Shown here: positions 1 through 8,108 of the stretch, piece after piece | How positions within the stretch are numbered: the first letter of the stretch is position 1 | Layout of the letters: each line of letters begins with the position of its first letter | Assembly (NCBI RefSeq): GCF_900626075.1 | Contig: NZ_UYZY01000001.1 | Span: forward strand, 496,001 to 560,000 | DNA: 64,000 nt | Origin: Clostridium transplantifaecale | Lineage (GTDB): Bacteria > Bacillota > Clostridia > Lachnospirales > Lachnospiraceae | Direction of reading: 5' to 3' | Made by a program: the position numbers and the translations under genes | Notes under the pieces: model-generated | What the model was told of the DNA's origin: nothing | Databases searched by the model: none | What the model saw: the letters and a program-made list of their open reading frames with translations, nothing else

Positions 1-2
1 TT

Positions 3-935
3 GCCGTAGAGCTTGCCGATGTCACTTTCTTAACTGCGGCGGAGTATGGGATCGAGATGTCGTGGTGTGACGAACGGCTGAAACCGGATTATCAGGTGAA
101 AGACGGCAAACTTTCCGTCTTTACCCGTCAGCATGGTTCTCTTGGACTTCAAAGAGTCATCGGAGGCCAGGTCATCATCTACCTGCCGGAAACAGCCGTT
201 CTGGATCAGGTTTCCGTAAAGACGGATCTGGGCGGCATCCAGATAGCGGACCGGAACATCACATCCATGCAGGCATACTGCGACGCAGGGGATATCCTGT
301 TAAACCGGGTTTCCATGCAGACACTAAAAGTGGACACCGATCTGGGAGACTTACAGGTTCTGGACAGCAAAATATCCCGGTCAACATCGGTGAGGGGCGA
401 TGCCGGTGATGTCTTATTGTGTGGAAACATACAGGGGACTGTCACCATCGATAATGATCTGGGCGACGTCCGGATGGAGACAACGGCGAAAGCCGATACA
501 TATCAATATGATCTTACGGTAGATCTGGGAGATATTTGCGTGGACGGCACTGAATACAGAGAACATTGCGCACGCCAGGGAGGTTCATCAAAACTGAAGG
601 TGAGCGTTGATGGAGGTGATATTAATGTAATCTTTGCCGGTAGTAAAGCCATAGATCCGGGAACAATTAAAACGGATATTCCGTATAAGGAATACACTCC
701 CTATGGCCTGTCGTATGCAGTGAGCCGCGGGGAATTGTATTATTACGGTGAACCGGTACGCGGATTTATAGACAGGACGGATTCAGGAAGCGGAAGCAAA
801 GACCGGTATTATAACCAGGGCGCGGATTCCGACGTTTTTTTGCAGGCAAAGTATAAGCAGGGAAAACTGTTGGGAGTGGAGGAGATGAGCGAGAAACAGA
901 TTAAAGAGGTTTTCGGCTCCGCAGAACGCAAATAG
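3..935 (+). CDS. DUF4097-family beta-repeat protein, 5' end outside window
   Basis: The reading frame is open from the first bases of the window, so the gene starts upstream and only its C-terminal 310 or so residues are seen. The protein is built of short repeats with alternating Asp-Leu-Gly-Asp and Asp-Ala-Gly-Asp turns (TDLGDLQV, GDAGDVLL, NDLGDVRM, VDLGDICV), the pattern of a right-handed beta-solenoid as in DUF4097 proteins. These often sit next to two-component or PspC/DUF1700 genes in Firmicutes and are thought to be envelope associated; their biochemical function is unknown. The last 100 residues are less repetitive and polar. It converges on the ABC-transporter operon and shares a terminator with it. 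Confidence 0.75.
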   Translation, partial: AVELADVTFLTAAEYGIEMSWCDERLKPDYQVKDGKLSVFTRQHGSLGLQRVIGGQVIIYLPETAVLDQVSVKTDLGGIQIADRNITSMQAYCDAGDILLNRVSMQTLKVDTDLGDLQVLDSKISRSTSVRGDAGDVLLCGNIQGTVTIDNDLGDVRMETTAKADTYQYDLTVDLGDICVDGTEYREHCARQGGSSKLKVSVDGGDINVIFAGSKAIDPGTIKTDIPYKEYTPYGLSYAVSRGELYYYGEPVRGFIDRTDSGSGSKDRYYNQGADSDVFLQAKYKQGKLLGVEEMSEKQIKEVFGSAERK

Positions 936-976
936 AAATAATTCAAGCTGTATATTGAAGAATTTTAATATATTAT

Positions 977-1043
977 AAAAACTTCCTCTATGGTTAAGAA
1001 TGGTTTGCCGTATAGCAGACTGGGAACCATAAAGGAAGTTTTT
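977..1043. terminator. Bidirectional intrinsic terminator between convergent genes
   Basis: Arms AAAAACTTCCT (977-987) and ATGGTT (990-995) pair with AACCAT (1025-1030) and AGGAAGTTTTT (1033-1043). The A-tract on one side and T-tract on the other allow it to work for both the DUF4097 gene and the leftward ABC operon. Confidence 0.8.
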
Positions 1044-1061
1044 CGTTGCTTGTCAGAATTA

Positions 1062-1769
1062 TTACTCCCTGTGCACGCAGAAGGCAAGTGCGGCCGCCCC
1101 GGCCAGGATAAAAAGGCAGGAGCCGATGACGGCCTCAGGCGGCACAGTAAATGCGGGATCCAGGTTAGGAAGCGTCAACGGATACCGGGTAAAAAGATCC
1201 TGCCTGTAAAGTTCCGCCGCCGTCGGAACCGGCACAGAACCCCAGCCGAAGACAACAGCCATCATTACGAACAGCAGTCCCGAATGCATACGGCCCACGA
1301 GCAGGCCGGTTCCCAGCACAAATACGAGCGAGGGAAGCAGGACCAGGGCGGCGGGCACAGAAAACTGTGCAACAGGTACCGCAGGGCCAAAGAGATTCAG
1401 TAAAAATCCCACTCCCAGCGCTGCGGCAAGGAGTGCGGAAATCAACCAGGCTGCTCCGGCGGCACAGCACTTTATAAGAAGATACTGCCACGGGTGGGCA
1501 GATGATGTAATCACAAGCGCCTCCACCTGACGCGCTTTGTGATTGCACTGGTTCCATAGGAAAAACAGCAGGGATACGTTCAGAAGCGGCATCAGAGAAG
1601 CCAGATAGCTTCCAAAGCTCCAGGGTGAAAATGGCGCAGTATGGGCCACTCCCAGGATGGTGGAGGTGCTGAGTATCTGCCGTCCGTACCAGAGCATGAT
1701 AGCCGTCAGGCCCACAAAAAACCGGCTGCACACCGTTCTGCGCAGTTCATAGTAAAATACCTTATTCAC
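1062..1769 (-). CDS. ABC-2 type membrane permease subunit
   Basis: A hydrophobic protein of about 235 residues with roughly six predicted membrane segments, no recognisable enzymatic motif, last gene of the leftward operon. The open frame extends to 1814, but a GTG at 1769 preceded by AAGGAGAGA is the better start; it overlaps the end of the upstream permease-peptidase gene by 8 bp, suggesting translational coupling. By position it is the second permease of the exporter whose ATPase lies at 3953-4813. The transported substrate cannot be told from sequence. Confidence 0.7.
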   Translation of the reverse strand: MNKVFYYELRRTVCSRFFVGLTAIMLWYGRQILSTSTILGVAHTAPFSPWSFGSYLASLMPLLNVSLLFFLWNQCNHKARQVEALVITSSAHPWQYLLIKCCAAGAAWLISALLAAALGVGFLLNLFGPAVPVAQFSVPAALVLLPSLVFVLGTGLLVGRMHSGLLFVMMAVVFGWGSVPVPTAAELYRQDLFTRYPLTLPNLDPAFTVPPEAVIGSCLFILAGAAALAFCVHRE

Positions 1770-3951
1770 GTCCAATCTCTCCTTTCTCAAGTCCGCATGC
1801 TTCCAGAAAATCATCCAGAGTGATCGCCTCGGAGTCTCCCGTCATACAGTCCGTATAGAGATGGGACAAGATCCCGTCCAGCCGTTCTTCACCCAGCTTC
1901 TGGGAAGCTCTGTAAATCATCAGGGCATTTCCGTCGTACCACCCTGCGGCGCTGCGGGCAGCGCTGATTTCACCGGCATAGCGCTCCGGCAGCCGATTCA
2001 GATACTCCGGATGGCGGTCATAGAAGGAGGCCTGCTGATCAGAAACGGTGTCTATCCATTTATCGACATAGTTTTCTTTTGCATAGCCGGAACCCATAAT
2101 CTGGTTCATAAGGCGGTACGTCGTGTAGACCGTGATGCCCTCATCGTTCCATAAATTATCTTCGGGATCATAAAGAGTAGCACCCAGTCCCCACCACTGA
2201 TGGATGATTTCATGGGCCAATACCTCGGCGCCCGCCGCGCCTTTGTCGGGATCGGCTAGGTTTTCATCGCTGAAGTACGTTTCACCCATGCCGCTGATAT
2301 TGCGGTTTGCGAATCCTCCAAACAGAAAGGCCGACATCTGGACGATCTTGAACGGTTTATCCTCCGTGAACGAGCGGGGACCATAATGCTCCGCACAGTA
2401 AGCCACCGCCTGTTCCATCAGGCCGATAGCGCCGTTTTCCAGTCTGGACTGGTATTTGCGGCTGTAATAGAAGCGGATCGGCATCCCGCTGCCGGTTGCA
2501 AGCTCCGTGGAAATGTAGTCTCCGGCAAAGAAGCGCAGGCGGTCGGTACCCTGGTCGGATATCAGCCATGAGGCGGTACCGTCCCCATTTTCCGAAAGTT
2601 TCTCCGCGGAACCGGTAGAAACCGGCGTAAGCGAATCCGGCAGGGTGATTTTCAGGGTAACCGGTGCGTTTTCATCTCCGATGACGGCGCAGGCTCCCAG
2701 CGTCGGGGCGACGGCACTGCCCGAAAGTTCAATCCCGCTGCCGCTTATGGAGTCCCCGGAAAGCAGACTTTCCTGTGCATTCCATATCCTCGGCATACCG
2801 CCGTATTCAATAGTCAGGGTAATCTCAGGATCCGAAGGCAGAACGCAGCTCAGTTCCCGGGAGGCGATATAGTCGTTTTTTAAATCCTCCACAGCCAGTT
2901 TCCGGCCGTTTGCCGTGATGGAACGCACCTGATATCCGCTGTTTAAGTCCAAGTACAGTTTTTGCTCCCGGCCCGATGTGTTGCGGAGCTGATACACGGC
3001 CCGGCCGGAAATGGTGCCGAGAAGGAAGCTGTCAATGGATGCCTGGATTTCCGTGCCGTCGGTAAACAGATACCGGTTATAACGGTCCTCCTCTACATAG
3101 GAAGGCCAGTCCTCGGGAGAATGGTCCACGAACGGCTGTTTCTGCCACAGCATGGCTCCCAGGCCCAGCGCCGTTAGTGCGATGGCCGGAACCGCCGGTT
3201 TTCCGGCGTGACGGAGAAAGGATGCGAATACGCCTTTGCCATACTGCCGCACACACAGCAGCGAGAGCAGCCACACACCGCCCAGGATACAAAGCCAGAC
3301 AAGACGGCTGTAGAGAGCGGTCCGCCATACGACGGCGCTTCCGAATGCGTCGGACAGGGTGGAGACAAGCGGAACATTCCACTGCGCCAGGAAATACTGG
3401 CTGCACCACCGGCCCTGTGAAAATACGAGTCCTGCCAGCACGGCCAGAATGCTCACATCAAGCCTGCCTGTAATCTGAATGGCGGCCGCGGCCAAAACAG
3501 CGCCCATAATCAGGCCGGACAATAAAAACAGGATCACCGACAACCAGTAGCCGGAAAATGAAAAGACAATGTTTAACTTCCAGGCCGTGTAGGGCAGGTA
3601 CAGGAGACCGGCGGACAGAGCGGTGAGTATCCCGCATGTCATGACCGCAAGCAGGCGCACCGCGTTCATCGCCATGGGAGAGAGCATGGTTTCCACAAGG
3701 GCGGATGTACCGTTTCGCATGGGCTGATCCAGACTGCAAAGCATCAGCAGGGCGAACAGGACTGTACCGGCCATACCTCCGGCCAGCATCGGGTTTGCCA
3801 GGTAAAGAGCCGACATGGAATCTCCGAATGTGTGGCGGTAAAAGGAGTATCCTGCCAGGGGAGCCAGGGCGGTGAGCGCCGCCGCCAGCCAGGTCAGCCT
3901 GTTTCGCAGCAGACGGTGGAGTTCCACACGCAGCAGAGAGAACATTTCCAT
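1762..3951 (-). CDS. ABC-2 permease fused to M1-family aminopeptidase domain
   Basis: The first 260 or so residues contain about six membrane segments typical of an ABC-2 permease. The rest is an extracytoplasmic region ending in a gluzincin domain: HEIIHQWWG is the HExxH zinc site and NDEG about 20 residues on supplies the third ligand, as in M1 aminopeptidases. The usual M1 GxMEN substrate motif is not clear. Related permease-M1 fusions occur in other bacteria. Start ATG at 3951 has a GGGAGGGG ribosome site. It lies 1 bp after the ATPase gene, so one mRNA is likely. It may cut peptides that the transporter moves or senses; that is inference. Confidence 0.8.
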   Translation of the reverse strand: MEMFSLLRVELHRLLRNRLTWLAAALTALAPLAGYSFYRHTFGDSMSALYLANPMLAGGMAGTVLFALLMLCSLDQPMRNGTSALVETMLSPMAMNAVRLLAVMTCGILTALSAGLLYLPYTAWKLNIVFSFSGYWLSVILFLLSGLIMGAVLAAAAIQITGRLDVSILAVLAGLVFSQGRWCSQYFLAQWNVPLVSTLSDAFGSAVVWRTALYSRLVWLCILGGVWLLSLLCVRQYGKGVFASFLRHAGKPAVPAIALTALGLGAMLWQKQPFVDHSPEDWPSYVEEDRYNRYLFTDGTEIQASIDSFLLGTISGRAVYQLRNTSGREQKLYLDLNSGYQVRSITANGRKLAVEDLKNDYIASRELSCVLPSDPEITLTIEYGGMPRIWNAQESLLSGDSISGSGIELSGSAVAPTLGACAVIGDENAPVTLKITLPDSLTPVSTGSAEKLSENGDGTASWLISDQGTDRLRFFAGDYISTELATGSGMPIRFYYSRKYQSRLENGAIGLMEQAVAYCAEHYGPRSFTEDKPFKIVQMSAFLFGGFANRNISGMGETYFSDENLADPDKGAAGAEVLAHEIIHQWWGLGATLYDPEDNLWNDEGITVYTTYRLMNQIMGSGYAKENYVDKWIDTVSDQQASFYDRHPEYLNRLPERYAGEISAARSAAGWYDGNALMIYRASQKLGEERLDGILSHLYTDCMTGDSEAITLDDFLEACGLEKGEIGRE

Positions 3952-3952
3952 A

Positions 3953-4813
3953 TTAATTCCCCTCCCGCGTAATCAGATAGAGATAGGCATCCTCCAGAGT
4001 AGGTTCGGCGTCCTGCGCCGCTTCGGGCAGCATGTCGGCCACGCCGCGGCACAGGATGCCGGAGGCCGTATTGATCCGGGATGTGATGTGCAGGGCAGGG
4101 TCGGCCTTCATTCCGTCCCGTTCCAGAAAGACGCCCACATGGCCCTGTGCCTGCCGGATCAGCGCCTCCGGTGTTCCTGCAAACAGAATCTGCCCGTGAC
4201 TTATAACGATTAACTGATTGCACACGGACTGCACGTCTTCAATGATATGGGTGGACAGAAGCACCAGTTTGTTCTGTGCCGTCTGTGAGAAAAAGTTGCG
4301 GAAACGGATGCGTTCCTCGGGATCGAGGCCGACCGTCGGCTCATCGAAAATCAGAAATTCCGGTTCTCCTAACAGCGCCTGTGCAATTCCCACTCTCTGG
4401 CGCTGCCCGCCGGACAGGGTGCGGATCCGGGCTTTGCGTTTTTCCTCCAGGCCGGTGGCTTCGATCGAGGCGTTTATGGCGGCCCTGCTGTCTTTGATTC
4501 CCTTGAGGGCGGCTATATAATCCAGGAACTGCCATACCGTCAGTTCGTCATAGAGGCCAAAGTGCTGGGGAAGGCAGCCGAGCTTTGCTTTCAGCTCACG
4601 TTCACACTTTCCCAGGGGTTCCCCGTCAACGGTTATGGAGCCGGAAGTGGGCAGCAGACTGGCGACTAAGAGTTTCATCAGAGTGGATTTTCCGGCCCCG
4701 TTGGGTCCAAGCAGGCCGATCAGGCTGGGACTTTGAAGCGTCAGGCTGATATCGGACAGCGCTTTCTTTCCGGTTGGATAAACTAGATTCAGATGTTCAA
4801 TGGCGATTTGCAT
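3953..4813 (-). CDS. ABC transporter ATP-binding protein
   Basis: A 286-residue nucleotide-binding subunit with all motifs intact: Walker A GPNGAGKST near residue 37, signature LSGGQRQR near 137, Walker B FLIFDEP followed by the D-loop, and the switch histidine in LLSTH. The extra C-terminal 70 residues resemble those of drug or lantibiotic exporters (CcmA/BcrA type). Start ATG 4813 is preceded by GAGGAGA. It is the first of three transporter genes and follows the sensor kinase gene by about 80 bp, so its expression is probably tied to that two-component system. Confidence 0.9.
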   Translation of the reverse strand: MQIAIEHLNLVYPTGKKALSDISLTLQSPSLIGLLGPNGAGKSTLMKLLVASLLPTSGSITVDGEPLGKCERELKAKLGCLPQHFGLYDELTVWQFLDYIAALKGIKDSRAAINASIEATGLEEKRKARIRTLSGGQRQRVGIAQALLGEPEFLIFDEPTVGLDPEERIRFRNFFSQTAQNKLVLLSTHIIEDVQSVCNQLIVISHGQILFAGTPEALIRQAQGHVGVFLERDGMKADPALHITSRINTASGILCRGVADMLPEAAQDAEPTLEDAYLYLITREGN

Positions 4814-4892
4814 AGGTTTCTCTCCTCTGTGTATTTACTGTGTTTCCAGTCTATCAATTCCGTTTGCAGCTACGGTGGATTTAATATGGATT

Positions 4893-6425
4893 TTATGTGG
4901 AGAGAAAAGAGACCGTCACCGCGACCCCGGCCGCCGTATTGGCGATTTGACAGGAAGCGCCGTGCCGGTCCAGTATCATTTTTACGAGATAAAGGCCCAG
5001 GCCGCTTCCGCCTGTCTCCCGGCTCCGTGAGACATCGACACGATAGAACGGCTCAAACAACTGGGGAAGAGCCTCTTTGGGAATCCGGCAGCCGCTGTTT
5101 TCGATTTCCAGGACCGGGCCGGTGGATTCCATGGTCAGCCGGATCCATACAAGAGCTTCTTCGGGAGAATGGTTCAGTGCGTTTGCCAGAAGGTTCGAGA
5201 CGACACGGCCAAGCAGGAGGGGATCCCCGGATATCATCACATCAGGTTCTAGCTGTGAAAAAATCTGCTGTTCCTTAAGTCCTGCCAAATCAAGAGCCAT
5301 ATCCGCCTGGCCGCGGACGAGTTCCGATAAATTGAGAGTCTCCCGGCTTATAGCGCCGCCGTCCGCCTCCATGCGGGCGATTGTGAGCATCTCATGAACC
5401 AGCTTTTCCATTCGGCCGGTCACTGCCAGAGATCTGGCCAGGTATTTGTCGCGGTCCCGGTAAATATCCACTCCGGCCAGCATGCCGGATATCTGCCCTT
5501 TCAGCACCGTGACGGGTGTTTTCAGTTCATGGGAGGCGCCGGCAAAAAAAGCAGACCGCTGCTGTTCCCGTTCCCGCTCCCGCTCGATGTCGCGCTTCAG
5601 GGAAACGTTGGCCTCCTTCAGCTCGTCAAGGGCCGAAGCGAGGCGGCCTGAGAGTTCGTCCATGTTCCGTTCCAGCACGCCGATCTCGTCTCTGCGCGTC
5701 CCCGTACACTTCCAGGTGAAGTCCAGCGCGGCCAGCTTTCTGGAGATGCGGCTAAGCCGCACGATTGGCCGGGTGATGAAGTGCGAGTAAAGGAATGCCC
5801 CGGACAGTGAGAGCGCAAACATCACCAGGATGAGATGCGGCAGAACGCGCCGCATGGCCTCCGTCGTCTGATTAATCTCACTCATATCCGTGACGAGGCT
5901 CAGTTTATAGGGCCTGTCGCTTCCGGCAAACTTTATGGTACGGTCCCAGTCCGTCGAGGACATCGCGATTCCTTCCTCTATGATCGAGTCATCCACACCG
6001 GCTCTTGCGGTGGCAATGCCTGAATCCTCCGTTGTCATGACGGAAGCAGCCACGATCGACGTTGACACCGATTGGGAGGAAACTCCCGTTCCATATGAAA
6101 TTCCCGTTCCATATGAAATCAAAACAGTCTCGTCCGTATCGTCCGAAACCACAACTTCCAGATTGTTTTTCTCTGAGAAACGGTTTAGTATAGGTTCGCA
6201 TGACTCAAAGGGGATATTCTGAAGTTCTTTTACAAGTTCATCCGCCTTTTGGCTCAGTTCGTCCGTGGCGATGGAGCGGTATGAGAGCGGCGTGGCCCAG
6301 GCGATGAACAGATAGGTTGCGCTGACGGCCGCCAGGAGAATCAGCACCGTCATCAGAAAAATACGCGCCGTCAGGCTCTTGCGGATATCAATAAAATCAA
6401 TGAATTTTTTCAACCCGGTATCCAA
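4893..6425 (-). CDS. Sensor histidine kinase, two-component system
   Basis: A membrane kinase of about 510 residues: N-terminal membrane segment, an extracellular sensor of about 150 residues, a second membrane segment, HAMP, a HisKA domain with the phospho-acceptor in ASHELKTPV, and a HATPase domain ending with GGSGLGLYLVK. The frame begins with TTG at 6425, directly against the GAGAGGAG ribosome site; a second in-frame TTG at 6413 has more room and may be the real start. It overlaps the response-regulator gene by about 29 bp. It probably senses an envelope stress or peptide and controls the downstream exporter. Confidence 0.9.
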   Translation of the reverse strand: MDTGLKKFIDFIDIRKSLTARIFLMTVLILLAAVSATYLFIAWATPLSYRSIATDELSQKADELVKELQNIPFESCEPILNRFSEKNNLEVVVSDDTDETVLISYGTGISYGTGVSSQSVSTSIVAASVMTTEDSGIATARAGVDDSIIEEGIAMSSTDWDRTIKFAGSDRPYKLSLVTDMSEINQTTEAMRRVLPHLILVMFALSLSGAFLYSHFITRPIVRLSRISRKLAALDFTWKCTGTRRDEIGVLERNMDELSGRLASALDELKEANVSLKRDIEREREREQQRSAFFAGASHELKTPVTVLKGQISGMLAGVDIYRDRDKYLARSLAVTGRMEKLVHEMLTIARMEADGGAISRETLNLSELVRGQADMALDLAGLKEQQIFSQLEPDVMISGDPLLLGRVVSNLLANALNHSPEEALVWIRLTMESTGPVLEIENSGCRIPKEALPQLFEPFYRVDVSRSRETGGSGLGLYLVKMILDRHGASCQIANTAAGVAVTVSFLST

Positions 6426-7062
6426 CTCCTCTCACTGTTTCTATATAATCACGGTTCAACTTTTTCCTCAGGTTTTTCATGTGGCTGTCCACGATCCTTT
6501 CGTCGCCGAGAAAGTCATAATTCCAGAGCTGTCCCAACAGCACGGAGCGGGTGAGGACACGTCCCTGATGCTGAAGCAGTTCTCTCAGTACCTCGAATTC
6601 CCTGGCGGTCAGGCTGACTTCCTCCCCCGCTACGTTTACCCGGTAATCATCAAGATCCATGATGATATCGCGGTAGGCCAGGCTGTGGGTTTCCGTTTCA
6701 CCTCCGGTCCGGCGCAGAATCGCGGCGATTTTTCTCAGCAGTATCGGCATGGAAAACGGCTTGGGCACATAGTCGTCTATCTGAAGGTCAAATCCTTTTA
6801 TCTGGTTTTCTTCCGCATCCAGCGCCGTCAGCATGATAATCGGCACATTGGATTCCCTGCGGATGAGTTCGCACACTCCGTAGCCGTCAATCTTTGGAAG
6901 AAGCAGATCTAAGAGAAGCAAATCCCAGGTTCCATGACGGAAACGGTCGAGCGCCTCCACGCCGTCACCGGCCGCCGACACTCCGTATCCTGCATCCCGC
7001 AGGTAAGCGCAGAGCATTTCCTGGATATCAGGATCATCCTCAATCACCAGTATTTGTTTCAT
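6397..7062 (-). CDS. OmpR-family response regulator
   Basis: A 221-residue regulator with a receiver domain (acidic pocket EDDPD near residue 8, phospho-acceptor Asp in LLLDLLLPK near 51, Lys in YVPKPF) and a C-terminal winged helix ending RGVGYRVE, the standard OmpR/PhoB end. ATG 7062 follows AAGGAGG. It is the first gene of the leftward kinase-ABC operon and is divergent from the MacB-like transporter at 7349, so it may also control that operon from the shared intergenic region. Confidence 0.92.
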   Translation of the reverse strand: MKQILVIEDDPDIQEMLCAYLRDAGYGVSAAGDGVEALDRFRHGTWDLLLLDLLLPKIDGYGVCELIRRESNVPIIMLTALDAEENQIKGFDLQIDDYVPKPFSMPILLRKIAAILRRTGGETETHSLAYRDIIMDLDDYRVNVAGEEVSLTAREFEVLRELLQHQGRVLTRSVLLGQLWNYDFLGDERIVDSHMKNLRKKLNRDYIETVRGVGYRVEKIH

Positions 7063-7348
7063 AAATAATGCCTCCTTTTATATCAAAGTGTAGTGTCGTT
7101 ACGGTTCAGAGACGCCATGCCTCCTCCTGCGGGGTGTCAATAACCCGGACTCCATGCAATGACGCCGTCTTTACTCCAGTATATCATTCTAATTTGAATT
7201 TCGTATGGATTTTATAAAACCGTAAGCTTCTTATGGAAGGCGCAGTGGAAACAGTTAAGAAACTGATAAGAATCAGGCAGAAGTTCTCTAAAGATTTTTG
7301 AATTGCGATTGGTTATAATGGTTATATCGCAGTGAGAGGAGTAACTTT
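7063..7348. promoter_or_regulatory. Divergent promoter region between two ABC/two-component operons
   Basis: The 286-bp region has no gene. A clear -10 box TATAAT (7314-7319) lies 30 bp upstream of the rightward transporter start, but no good -35 is seen at 17 bp, as in promoters that need an activator. AT-rich sequence around 7170-7230 could hold the leftward promoter and regulator sites. No convincing repeat for the OmpR-type protein was identified by eye. Confidence 0.5.
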
Positions 7349-8107
7349 ATGAAACAGATTATCATTCAGACCAATAAATTGTGTAAAACATTTTCCTCCG
7401 GCGGCCGCCAGCAGCACGTTTTAAAGAACCTGGATTTGAGTATATACGAGGGGGATTTTACCGTGATTATGGGAGCATCCGGTTCGGGAAAATCCACCCT
7501 TCTCTATGCACTTTCGGGTATGGATCGCCCGACGCTGGGGACTGTCTGTTACGGGGATACGGTGATTACAGGGATGAACGTCAGTGAGCTGGCGGTATTC
7601 CGGAGAAAGAACTGCGGCTTTGTGTTCCAGCAGATTCACCTGCTCGATAATATGAGCGTGCTGGATAATGTGCTGGCAGCAGGACTTTTGATAAGCCGTG
7701 ACCGCAGAAAGACGGCTGCCAGGGCAAAGACGCTTCTTTCCCGGGTTGGGATTCAGGAAGAGGATCTGGGCAAATTCCCGGCACAGCTTTCCGGAGGGGA
7801 AGCGCAGAGAGTGGGGATTGTACGGGCATTGATCAATGAACCGAAGATGATATTTGCGGACGAACCCACCGGAGCGTTAAATTCGGCCTTTGGAACCCAG
7901 GTCCTCAACACACTGACGGAGCTTAACCGTCAGGGGCAGAGCCTGGTTGTGGTGACCCACGATGTGAAAACAGCCAGGCGGGCGAACCGTATCCTGTATC
8001 TGAAGGACGGTGTGGTCTGCGGGGAGTGCATGCTTGGAACGTATGAGCACGGCGACGGGGCGCGCCATCAGAAGCTTGGCGCATTTTTAGATGAAATGGG
8101 GTGGTGA
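7349..8107 (+). CDS. MacB/LolD-type ABC transporter ATP-binding protein
   Basis: A 252-residue ATPase with Walker A GASGSGKST, signature LSGGEAQR, Walker B MIFADEPTGAL and switch His in VVTHD. The sequence FADEPTGALNS is typical of the MacB/LolD/BceA group that pairs with FtsX-like permeases. Start ATG 7349 follows GAGAGGAG. It ends 1 bp before the permease gene. With the permease and serine hydrolase it forms a rightward operon, probably for export of, or defence against, a peptide or envelope-active compound. Confidence 0.92.
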   Translation: MKQIIIQTNKLCKTFSSGGRQQHVLKNLDLSIYEGDFTVIMGASGSGKSTLLYALSGMDRPTLGTVCYGDTVITGMNVSELAVFRRKNCGFVFQQIHLLDNMSVLDNVLAAGLLISRDRRKTAARAKTLLSRVGIQEEDLGKFPAQLSGGEAQRVGIVRALINEPKMIFADEPTGALNSAFGTQVLNTLTELNRQGQSLVVVTHDVKTARRANRILYLKDGVVCGECMLGTYEHGDGARHQKLGAFLDEMGW

Positions 8108-8108
8108 T

